A stretch of DNA of 8,766 nt from Rhodothermia bacterium (lineage in GTDB: Bacteria; Bacteroidota; Rhodothermia; Rhodothermales; JABDKH01): positions 1-8,766 of the forward strand of contig JAHHLP010000042.1 of NCBI GenBank assembly GCA_018679295.1, written 5' to 3'. This document shows, piece by piece, positions 1 through 6,768 of the stretch (positions are counted from its first letter, which is position 1; each line of letters opens with the position of its first letter). Both the position numbers and the translations under genes were made by a program. The notes below the pieces were generated by a model. The model made no database searches and had not been told where the DNA came from. It saw nothing but the letters and a program-made list of their open reading frames with translations.

Positions 1-863
1 TCGTCTTCATTCGGGGTATTGAAGACGACTCGGGATCCCAATAACTCTCGTATCCTGTCTAAGAGAACCGACTGCAAGCCTCGGATATGCTGGACGTTGT
101 CCTCCATTTCCGCCTTCGCAAGGTCCATGGCTTTAGCCATTCCAACGATTGCCGCGACATTCTCCGTCCCGGCACGCCGTCCGCGCTCCTGCGATCCGCC
201 AACAACCACGCCACGAAATGGTGTCCCGGCACGAACATACAGCACCCCGACACCCTTCGGCCCGTTGAGCTTGTGTCCTGACAGCGTCATGAGGTCAACG
301 CCCAGGGTGTCCACGTCAATCCTCTCATGTGCCGCGGCCTGAACCGCATCGCAATGGAGATATCCCCCGGCGGCATGCACGATATCGCCCGCACGCCGAA
401 TGTCGTTCCTTGTGCCCGTTTCATTGTTGACGCGCATGACGGAGACCAGAAATCCAGGGTCCAGCTTGGCACACTCCCGCTCCAACTGGTCCAGATCCAC
501 GAGGCCGTTCGGTCCGACTCGTAGATTGCCCACGCGTCCCGTCTCGCTAAACTTCGTCACCGCTTGTAACACGGACTCGTGCTCTGCAGGGTTGGAGATG
601 ACCGTGTGGCACAATGAGCCAAGCACGGCCGCGTTGTTTGCTTCCGTGCCACCGCTTGTAAAGAAGACTTCCGACGCTTCTGCACCCAGGTGCTTTGCCA
701 CTCTTTCGCGCGCATCCTCGACCAGATATCGAGCCTTGCGGCCTAGAGTGTGAACGGACGAAGCATTCCCAAAATCCTCCTGCAGAATTGGGAGCATTGC
801 CTCCAGAACCCTCGGGTCCAGACGCGTGGTTGCCGCATGATCCAGGTATATTCGATTTTCCAT
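1..863 (-). CDS. Cysteine desulfurase, IscS/NifS family (partial, C-terminus beyond left edge)
   Basis: PLP-dependent enzyme that removes sulfur from L-cysteine, giving alanine and an enzyme persulfide used for Fe-S clusters or tRNA thiolation; cytosolic. Translating the minus strand from 863 gives 287 uninterrupted residues beginning MENRIYLDHAATT, the usual N-terminus of the family. Visible landmarks are TSGGTEANN (about 69-77, phosphate-binding loop), the AEHES histidine at about 95 that stacks on PLP, CDAVQ (Asp172, Gln175), and SGHKLNGPKG with Lys198 as the PLP Schiff-base lysine. GRRAGTENV at about 228-236 resembles NifS-type members. The C-terminal domain with the catalytic cysteine loop lies outside the window, so activity and subgroup (IscS, NifS or a tRNA-thiolation enzyme) cannot be settled. 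An in-frame ATG at 878 would add five residues; 863 fits the family better. Neither start has a good ribosome binding site. It is divergent from murA. Confidence 0.93.
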   Translation of the reverse strand, partial: MENRIYLDHAATTRLDPRVLEAMLPILQEDFGNASSVHTLGRKARYLVEDARERVAKHLGAEASEVFFTSGGTEANNAAVLGSLCHTVISNPAEHESVLQAVTKFSETGRVGNLRVGPNGLVDLDQLERECAKLDPGFLVSVMRVNNETGTRNDIRRAGDIVHAAGGYLHCDAVQAAAHERIDVDTLGVDLMTLSGHKLNGPKGVGVLYVRAGTPFRGVVVGGSQERGRRAGTENVAAIVGMAKAMDLAKAEMEDNVQHIRGLQSVLLDRIRELLGSRVVFNTPNED

Positions 864-1022
864 GGGTTGGAAGTCCATAGGTAACCGTATTCCCCAGCTA
901 CGGCTTCGGTTTCTTCACCACAGCTAAATCCCTTGTTGGAGGCGGACCGAAATGGTCCGCAGAAGGGGAACACCAATCGTATCTTCCCTTACGAACAGAC
1001 CCATCATTTAATCCCAATCCCC
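864..1022. promoter_or_regulatory. Divergent intergenic region, cysteine desulfurase / murA
   Basis: This stretch separates two divergently transcribed genes, so by position it should hold the promoters of both. I found no convincing sigma-70 or Bacteroidota-type (TTTG / TAnnTTTG) promoter pair on either strand. The only clear structure is the inverted repeat at 942-960. If murA starts at the upstream TTG (933) rather than 1023, the untranslated part shrinks to about 55-70 bp. The promoter role is inferred from gene orientation only. Confidence 0.35.
942..960. other. Perfect inverted repeat (7-bp stem, 5-nt loop) upstream of murA
   Basis: GCGGACC (942-948) and GGTCCGC (954-960) are perfect reverse complements around the loop GAAAT, giving a GC-rich hairpin in RNA from either strand. 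No T-tract follows on either strand, so it does not look like an intrinsic terminator. With murA starting at 1023 it lies about 60 nt into the leader side of murA. It could be an operator dyad, an mRNA-stabilising hairpin, or chance. Confidence 0.45.
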
Positions 1023-2339
1023 TTGGACAAGCTGGTAGTAAGAGGAGGTAACTTCCTCGAAGGCAGTTTGACCGTTAGCGGTTCCAAGAATACTGCGCTT
1101 CCGCTAATGGCTGGCGCAGTCGTCGCAAACGGAGTATCTGTCATCGAGAATGTTCCAGCCCTTCGAGACATTGATACATTCTCGCGCGTGATCGACGTGA
1201 CGGGAGCGCGCGTATCCATTGACCGCGAGAGTCACCGCCTGGTAGTCGATGCATCATCGGTTGAAAACGCCGAAGCACCCTACGAGCTGGTCAAACGCAT
1301 GCGCGCATCGTTCTACATGCTCGGTGCGCTGCTGGCGAGGATGGGGCATGCCCGGGTCTCCCTTCCGGGTGGCTGCGCGTGGGGGCCCCGTCCGGTCGAT
1401 CTCCATATCGAGGGCGTCAAAGCGTTTGGTGCAGACGTCGAGTTGGACCGGGGCTATGTGGTAGCGAAAGCGCGAGGTGGACGCCTCTCAGGGGGTAATT
1501 TCAAGTTGACACCGTCGAGCGTCGGAGCCACGGTGAATCTCATGCTTGCGGCGTCGACGGCAGCCGGAGGGTCACGAATCGAGAACGCCGCGCGTGAGCC
1601 TGACGTCGTCGTATTTGGTGAAGCTCTGCGCAAGATGGGTGCCAGAATCGAGGGCCTCGGGACGCCAACGATAGAAATCGAAGGTGTCGAGGGGCTGGAA
1701 TCTGCGACCGTTACGAATTGCGCCGACCGCATCGAACTGGGCACGTTCATGATAGCGGCTGCAATCGCAGGTCGGCCCGGCGAGCCAGTCACAATCCTCG
1801 GGGCTCAACCCGATCATCTCGGACAGGCTTTTGTCGACGCGTTTGTTGAGACCGGCACAGGCCTCACCAGCGATGAGGACGGTACGGTTCACGTCGTCGC
1901 TCCTGAGGAGCTCAAGCCGGTCTCCATCGCGACCGGCATCTACCCCGGATTTCCAACGGACCTCCAGGCCCAATGGACCGTGCTGCTCAGCCAGGGCCGT
2001 GGGAATGCAAAGGTCGTCGACACGATTTATTCAGACCGCTTCAAGCACATAGCCGAGCTTCGGCGCATGGGGATGAATGCCATCGTGCTGGGAAACGAGG
2101 TGGTAGTAGAGGGCGGCGTTCCACTGACAGGTGCGCAGGTAATGAGCACAGATCTGCGCGCGAGCGTTTCGCTTGTCCTTGCGGGTCTCGTCGCCTCTGG
2201 CGAAACCCACGTTTTACGGGTGTATCACCTTGATCGCGGCTACGAGAACCTAGAGGGCAAACTTTCTGACGCCGGCATTGACATCGAGCGGGTGCGCTAT
2301 GACGAATTCGCCGACCCTGTGGCTGAGGCGACCACCTAG
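1023..2339 (+). CDS. murA: UDP-N-acetylglucosamine 1-carboxyvinyltransferase (MurA)
   Basis: First committed step of peptidoglycan precursor synthesis: transfer of enolpyruvyl from phosphoenolpyruvate to UDP-GlcNAc in the cytosol. Translation from the TTG at 1023 gives 438 residues starting LDKLVVRGGN, matching the usual MurA N-terminus and placing the substrate-contacting Lys22-Asn23 (GSKNTALPL) at the same numbers as in E. coli. The active-site loop SLPGGCAWGPRPVDLHI carries the PEP-binding cysteine at 118 (codon 1374-1376; Cys115 in E. coli). The catalytic aspartate is in GFPTDLQAQ, and the DLRAS arginine and YHLDRGYENLEGKL close the second domain. The frame stays open upstream to a TTG at 933, which would add 30 residues (MLEADRNGPQ...) unlike the family; 1023 is preferred although neither start has a Shine-Dalgarno sequence. 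The stop overlaps the stop of the convergent gene. Having Cys rather than Asp predicts a fosfomycin-sensitive type. Confidence 0.96.
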   Translation: MDKLVVRGGNFLEGSLTVSGSKNTALPLMAGAVVANGVSVIENVPALRDIDTFSRVIDVTGARVSIDRESHRLVVDASSVENAEAPYELVKRMRASFYMLGALLARMGHARVSLPGGCAWGPRPVDLHIEGVKAFGADVELDRGYVVAKARGGRLSGGNFKLTPSSVGATVNLMLAASTAAGGSRIENAAREPDVVVFGEALRKMGARIEGLGTPTIEIEGVEGLESATVTNCADRIELGTFMIAAAIAGRPGEPVTILGAQPDHLGQAFVDAFVETGTGLTSDEDGTVHVVAPEELKPVSIATGIYPGFPTDLQAQWTVLLSQGRGNAKVVDTIYSDRFKHIAELRRMGMNAIVLGNEVVVEGGVPLTGAQVMSTDLRASVSLVLAGLVASGETHVLRVYHLDRGYENLEGKLSDAGIDIERVRYDEFADPVAEATT

Positions 2340-5300
2340 AAGATCGCGCTGACCTGCATGCGCACCGTATGAAGCGTCGGAGCGGCAGCCGGCGAGCGAC
2401 CGTCATAGCTCAAGGTCGCACGGATGAACTGGTTGATGGCATAGCGTGCGCTCGCCGACCACAAGAATGATCGACCCGCACCACGGCCGTCGGTCAACTC
2501 GAACTGCGCGAAACCGTCGGCCTCTCCTTGCAGCGTGACGTCCGCCACCTCTACGCGCCCGGTCACCTGCAGTTTTCTCGCCCTGTTGTGGCGGACTTCA
2601 ACGGGCAACTTGATGATTCTCGCAGATCTTTCGAAGCGCCGGTCTTTCTTGTCAGCGATATCCGCCCCGATCTTGACCTGCCAGGATCGATTGGGTGAAT
2701 ACGTGACGTCCGGCACGACTCGGAGAGTCTTGAGGTCGAACTGACGCGAGGCGAAGTTGGCACTCTCCGTCCGGTTTATGTCGGTGGTCACCGTGAGCGA
2801 AGCAGCAACGGTCCTGACAGGACGATAGCGTCCCGACAACTGGACAGAGTTGATGAACCGCTCTTCCAGCCCGGCAGCAAGGTCGGTAAGGTTGCGAACC
2901 TGGCTGAACGCGAAGTCAAACCCGTAGTCGGTACGACGCTTGAACAGGCTCACTTCCTGACGGATGAGGAGCCTGCCATTGAGCGTGCTGCCCGGCTTTC
3001 TGAAGTTTCTTAGCCTCAGTAGGTAGATGTCCTTCAGTTCCTGTCGTTGACTCTTTTCAAGGACTTCAAGCGTCGTTCGGGTCGAAACCTGTCCCAGGAT
3101 ACGTTTGACCCCGCCGAGGTCGCGCGACCACACCTTACCGGGGTCGATTGCAACCCGGAGCCGGGCCTGAACGCCGATGATGGAGAACAGCGAGTCCGAA
3201 GGAACGAACGTCTTTACATAGTTTCCTTCGTTTGGAGTTGTTTCGGGAATGAATTCGTCGATCTGGATCGCTCCATCGCCATTGAAATCCGTCCACACAA
3301 ACTGCCCGAGCTCAGGCCCCGTACGCACGTAAATCTCTTGCAGCTTCGGCGTGCGTTCCGTCTGCGCTTCGTAGAACCAGGATGCGTCGACAGCCCTCTT
3401 AAACGGCCGGTAGGAACCCTTCCATCTCATCACCACCGACTCGGAGTTTTGTCGTCCCTGCGATATCCGAAACCGATCTCGGAAGCGCCGACGTCGAACC
3501 CCCACGTTGCCGTCTGTCGAAAACTTCAGCCCGGACCGGTAGGTGAAGAAGCCCCTGATTGTCCAGCCCGTTGCAGCGTCCTGGAGGCGTCCATCTAGTA
3601 CGAACCGCTCGGAACGAATGTCGGCCGAGCTTCCCAATTCGAGGTGCTGCAGCGCATAGGTCAGGGCAGGCCGAACCTCGACAAATGCAAGGGAAGCGCC
3701 CGTTAGGCTGTCAGCCGTAAGGTCGCGCTGGCGTCTGTCTTCGTGTTCGACCTCAACTGAAGGGGTGATCGGTCCCAGAAGGTTGGTGTAACGGACGCTG
3801 CCCAACTGTCTAAGCCACTTGCCCCGCCGGTCGAGACCTCTATCCGTGCTCGTGACGTACTCGGAACTATATTTGAGACTCCCGCCCTCTTCCGTTCCAA
3901 ATTCCGCGATTCCCTTCCGCCGGATGGCGTGGAAATTGCTGCCAAGAGAGAACGATCCCCACTCGCCTCGCAGGAACGACCTCGAGTTGAACCTCGCCTC
4001 TACAGCCGCTTCGTCAGTGGTCTCTGCCACGCCGAGGCTGTTCCCGCCTGCCACCCCGGCACTGCGGCCGTCGAGGTTCCATTTGCGCCCGAACTCGACC
4101 TCCCTTATTCGATTGAATGATCGGAAGTGCTCGTGGACAAATCGGCGTCGAAACTCAGCAGCCACCGCGGCTCCGCCGAGGCCAATTGACAGGGGGGGCG
4201 CTCTCAAACCGACCGTGTAGGCATGACCGTCGTCGTCCGAGGTGTCGAGCGACGAAAGCCGGTTTTGATTGTCTGTAGAACTTGCCCACTCCCCAAACAG
4301 CTGCAATCCTGCCACGGGCTCAACCTCGCCGCGAAGATCAACGACCTGCTGAAGTCTCGGCTTTGGCAAGACGCGAATCGGTTCGTAGTCACCCATACCC
4401 GGGCCGGCAAACTCGTAGAGAATTCCGTTCACAGACCGTCCACTGCGCACATAGCTTCCTGCCCCGGGTTGCACGCGGCTGAACTGCACACGAAACACTG
4501 GCGTGCCGGGATTCGGCTCAGCGTTAAGTGCAACGAAAATGGAATCGTCCGTGACGTCAGAGAAGGGGCGCGGTTGCCGGATGTACTGGACGAAGGACGC
4601 CTCTGGATCGTAGCCAACGAGTTCAGCGCCCGATCGCGCTGCAACCCCGTCTCCACTCTCCGCTAGTAGAAGAGAGTCCGTTGAGGTAAGACCAAACTCT
4701 TCATTGAAGTCTTTCCCATCCGCTTCGCGGATTACGGTCAATGACAGCCGCCCTGCATCTCGGTTTGACGGTCCGAATCTCGAGGTCACACTTGCTGCGA
4801 CGAGAGTGCGTGTGAACTGGTTCGTCGAGTACTGAAATTCGACGGTGATGCGCTTGTTGGCTGTTATGATTTGCCGGGGAGTAAACGTGATCTCGGCGGT
4901 GGCGTAATCGATGGTATAGTCGTTTGTTTCTCCGCGCGTCGTCCTTCGGCCGTCGATATAAACAACCTCGGTCCCTGGAACGACAATGATGAAGCGCTCG
5001 CCAAACTGACCCTCAAGTCGGTACGGTCCCTGCACCCCCTCTAGCCCGTTGATCTCCTGTGATCGGAACGTGCCGCGACTGGTCGCGCCGGCGGCCGTAA
5101 CAGATCCGCCTCGGTAGAACCGATGAGCAGTGGGAAGAAGTCCCTCAACCTTCGCGCCCTGCAGTTTACGATTGAACTGCGCGAACTCGGGGCCCGTCAC
5201 TGCGAGATCGAAGTCACCCAGTTGCGCCGTCCCGCGACGCGAGCTGACCTCGATAAATACGCGATCAAATTCGTTGATTCTCTGCGTCGTACCCTCGGGT

Positions 5301-5875
5301 AAGATGGGAGTGTTTTCGTCAGTCAGGACTGCACGCAGATTCACCCCGTCGACGATCTCGCCACTCAGCTGCATTCGGAGTCCCGACTCGATTGTCGCGT
5401 CTTGATTGTTGCCGGCGATTACACCGCGCGTGATGGATCCGCTTTTTCGGAGGCGCGAACTACCGAAGATCGAACCTGCGCTTTCGCCCGCGAAATCTCG
5501 CTCGGACGCCGTCCGCCTCGGCCCGGTGAGAACGGACGCCTGGTTGCCGATAACCTGCGGTACAGCACGGTACGTGTCCTCGAAGGTAAAGGGAAGGGCC
5601 TCGTAGGAAACGACGACCGTGTCTCCTGGCACAAACGAGGCACCCAGCATCAAAACCCCAAACCGTGCTCCCACCTCATACTTAGTAGAATCGATGCGCG
5701 TCCCCTGCTGAAACACGCGAACCGATTCCGGCACGAGAAACGGCTTCAACCGCAAGACACGATCGTCCGTTACCCTCAACGTGTCGACATCAGGGGAGCG
5801 ATCCAATAGACGACTCTGAGCCACCGACTCGATCGCCGGCAACAGGAAAACCAGCACGAAGAGAAGCTTCGGCAC
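2336..5875 (-). CDS. Large predicted outer-membrane beta-barrel / surface protein of unknown function
   Basis: A 1,179-residue exported protein. A GTG start at 5875 gives a clean signal peptide (residues 1-20, Lys3, hydrophobic stretch LLFVLVFLLP, likely cut at VAQ|SR). No other in-frame start fits, and no Shine-Dalgarno sequence is seen. Residues about 50-98 form a beta-rich module (VRVFQQG...TKYEV...GDTVVVSY). Residues 145-222 hold GSITRGVIAGNNQDA and LTDENTPILPEGTTQ, and 280-356 hold GPYRLEGQFGERFIIV and NDYTIDYATAEITF. I recall such motifs from large uncharacterised outer-membrane proteins of Bacteroidota and related phyla. After about 500, alternating polar/hydrophobic strands and arginine/aromatic-rich turns suggest a long beta-barrel ending in Phe. 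An EF-hand-type calcium loop (DFNGDGAIQIDE) lies at 863-874. No TonB box or plug is apparent, and it is about half the length of the gliding/type 9 secretion translocon SprA. tag lies 99 bp upstream on the same strand. Function unknown; a transport or surface-assembly role is a guess. Confidence 0.85.
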   Translation of the reverse strand: MPKLLFVLVFLLPAIESVAQSRLLDRSPDVDTLRVTDDRVLRLKPFLVPESVRVFQQGTRIDSTKYEVGARFGVLMLGASFVPGDTVVVSYEALPFTFEDTYRAVPQVIGNQASVLTGPRRTASERDFAGESAGSIFGSSRLRKSGSITRGVIAGNNQDATIESGLRMQLSGEIVDGVNLRAVLTDENTPILPEGTTQRINEFDRVFIEVSSRRGTAQLGDFDLAVTGPEFAQFNRKLQGAKVEGLLPTAHRFYRGGSVTAAGATSRGTFRSQEINGLEGVQGPYRLEGQFGERFIIVVPGTEVVYIDGRRTTRGETNDYTIDYATAEITFTPRQIITANKRITVEFQYSTNQFTRTLVAASVTSRFGPSNRDAGRLSLTVIREADGKDFNEEFGLTSTDSLLLAESGDGVAARSGAELVGYDPEASFVQYIRQPRPFSDVTDDSIFVALNAEPNPGTPVFRVQFSRVQPGAGSYVRSGRSVNGILYEFAGPGMGDYEPIRVLPKPRLQQVVDLRGEVEPVAGLQLFGEWASSTDNQNRLSSLDTSDDDGHAYTVGLRAPPLSIGLGGAAVAAEFRRRFVHEHFRSFNRIREVEFGRKWNLDGRSAGVAGGNSLGVAETTDEAAVEARFNSRSFLRGEWGSFSLGSNFHAIRRKGIAEFGTEEGGSLKYSSEYVTSTDRGLDRRGKWLRQLGSVRYTNLLGPITPSVEVEHEDRRQRDLTADSLTGASLAFVEVRPALTYALQHLELGSSADIRSERFVLDGRLQDAATGWTIRGFFTYRSGLKFSTDGNVGVRRRRFRDRFRISQGRQNSESVVMRWKGSYRPFKRAVDASWFYEAQTERTPKLQEIYVRTGPELGQFVWTDFNGDGAIQIDEFIPETTPNEGNYVKTFVPSDSLFSIIGVQARLRVAIDPGKVWSRDLGGVKRILGQVSTRTTLEVLEKSQRQELKDIYLLRLRNFRKPGSTLNGRLLIRQEVSLFKRRTDYGFDFAFSQVRNLTDLAAGLEERFINSVQLSGRYRPVRTVAASLTVTTDINRTESANFASRQFDLKTLRVVPDVTYSPNRSWQVKIGADIADKKDRRFERSARIIKLPVEVRHNRARKLQVTGRVEVADVTLQGEADGFAQFELTDGRGAGRSFLWSASARYAINQFIRATLSYDGRSPAAAPTLHTVRMQVSAIF
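4192..4198. repeat. Seven-base G/C homopolymer inside the outer-membrane gene
   Basis: Seven consecutive G on the plus strand (C on the coding strand) encode Pro560-Pro561 and the first base of Leu562 of the large outer-membrane protein. The reading frame is intact here. Such tracts in surface-protein genes can slip during replication and switch expression, but seven bases is short and could be chance. Confidence 0.5.
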
Positions 5876-5959
5876 GGATTGGTGAGGCTGGGGATGATTC
5901 CGAAACGGTAGCGTTGGGACGGTCGCTGGCTGCCTTCTGTGTGATTTCCTGTCTTGTGT

Positions 5960-5975
5960 GAAACCCGCGGGTTTC
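5960..5975 (-). terminator. 16-bp perfect palindrome at the end of tag (weak terminator-like hairpin)
   Basis: GAAACCCGCGGGTTTC reads the same on both strands, and its last base overlaps the tag stop codon (5975-5977). Transcribed with tag it gives an A-rich/GC/T-rich hairpin, resembling a terminator stem, but the following bases (CACACAAG) are not a U-tract. It could be an inefficient terminator or attenuator between tag and the outer-membrane gene, or a binding site for a dimeric regulator. Two copies of TGTGTGA (5938-5944 and 5955-5961) lie at and beside it. The rest of the 99-bp gap (5876-5974) shows no recognisable promoter. Confidence 0.3.
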
Positions 5976-6565
5976 TACGTTGCCAGAGCGGCAATCTGCT
6001 CACGCCGAAAGCAATCCACAAGGTGATCGTTGACCATTCCTGTCGCTTGCATGAATGCATAGCAGATTGTGGGACCGACGAATCGAAATCCTCTCTTCCT
6101 CAGATCCTTGCTCATACGCTCCGACTCAATCGTCTTTGCCGGCACCTTAGACATCGACTCGAAAGCGTTTTGCCTCGCAGCACCGCCCACGAATTCCCAC
6201 GCATAGCGCCAGAATGAGCCGTACTCGGACTGAACCTCACAAAAATGCCGCGCGTTCTCGATCGAGGATCTGACCTTAAGACGATTTCGGACGATACCGT
6301 CGTTCTTCAATAGCCGCTGAATGTCTTTCTCGCCGAACTGTGCTACTACCTCCGGAGCAAAGCCCCGATAGGCGGATCTGTAGGCATCGCGCTTTCGCAG
6401 GATCGTGCTCCAAGAAAGACCCGCCTGCGCTCCTTCCAGAACGAGGAACTCGAACATTGTAGTGTCGTCATGTACCGGCACTCCCCACTCAGCATCGTGA
6501 TAAGCTATGTCGAGATCGCTCCGAGCCCAAGGACAGCGATCAAGAGCATCTGGGTTTATAGCCAT
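5975..6565 (-). CDS. tag: DNA-3-methyladenine glycosylase I (Tag)
   Basis: Base-excision repair glycosylase that removes 3-methyladenine from alkylated DNA; cytosolic. The ATG at 6565 gives 196 residues, close to the 187 of E. coli Tag. The zinc-binding 'snap' residues are present: Cys11 (RCPW), His23 (AYHDAEWGVP), His181 and Cys185 (VNDHLVDC). So are the catalytic-pocket Glu44 and Trp52 in LEGAQAGLSW, and the helix-hairpin-helix region with NDGIVRNRLKVRSSIENA. KRGFRFVGPTICYAFMQATGMVNDH is nearly the textbook C-terminal signature. The frame extends to a GTG at 6610 (15 more residues, MLPNDPTYRPADDPV), which lacks family similarity and is disfavoured; no clear ribosome binding site favours either. 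The gene is divergent from the efflux adaptor and lies upstream of the large outer-membrane gene on the same strand. No motif suggests alkylation-responsive control. Confidence 0.95.
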   Translation of the reverse strand: MAINPDALDRCPWARSDLDIAYHDAEWGVPVHDDTTMFEFLVLEGAQAGLSWSTILRKRDAYRSAYRGFAPEVVAQFGEKDIQRLLKNDGIVRNRLKVRSSIENARHFCEVQSEYGSFWRYAWEFVGGAARQNAFESMSKVPAKTIESERMSKDLRKRGFRFVGPTICYAFMQATGMVNDHLVDCFRREQIAALAT

Positions 6566-6768
6566 CACAGGGTCATCTGCAGGTCGGTAGGTCGGGTCAT
6601 TAGGCAGCACTCCAGATGCGGATCCACCACAAGTGCGTAAGTTTTGGTCCCACGCAACAAGGTTTGCTCCTGTCCGTACGCGCTATCGGCAACTAATATC
6701 CGCAAATTCTCGGTTCCGAAGGCGGCAACTGTCGGCTACCGGGATCAGGCCTGAAGCACCGCACAAAT
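6566..6768. promoter_or_regulatory. Divergent intergenic region, tag / RND adaptor
   Basis: This spacer between two divergently transcribed genes should contain their promoters. A TTTG at 6663-6666 followed 17 bases later by TATCGGCA (6684-6691) is a weak plus-strand candidate, but both spacing and sequence are poor. The octamer CGGCAACT occurs twice in direct orientation (6687-6694 and 6723-6730), 36 bp apart, upstream of the efflux operon. No regulator gene is adjacent. The promoter role rests on gene orientation. Confidence 0.35.

Noticed and set aside
942..960. Intrinsic terminator for a transcript entering the cysteine desulfurase/murA spacer
   Set aside because: No T-run follows the hairpin on either strand, and both flanking genes point away from it.
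3047..3598. Plus-strand open frame of 183 codons opposite the large outer-membrane gene
   Set aside because: It is fully antisense to a gene with a strong signal peptide and consistent protein features. Its translation has no recognisable motif or export signal and is rich in Arg/Pro, as expected of a shadow frame.
4223..4666. Plus-strand open frame of 147 codons
   Set aside because: Antisense shadow of the outer-membrane gene, with no family resemblance and no regulatory context.
5402..5809. Plus-strand open frame of 135 codons near the start of the outer-membrane gene
   Set aside because: It lies opposite the conserved N-terminal modules of that gene, and its sequence composition is that of a complement frame.
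2336..5875. Identification of the large protein as SprA or as a TonB-dependent receptor
   Set aside because: It is about half the length of SprA, and no TonB box or plug domain is visible. Resemblance is limited to general Bacteroidota outer-membrane motifs.
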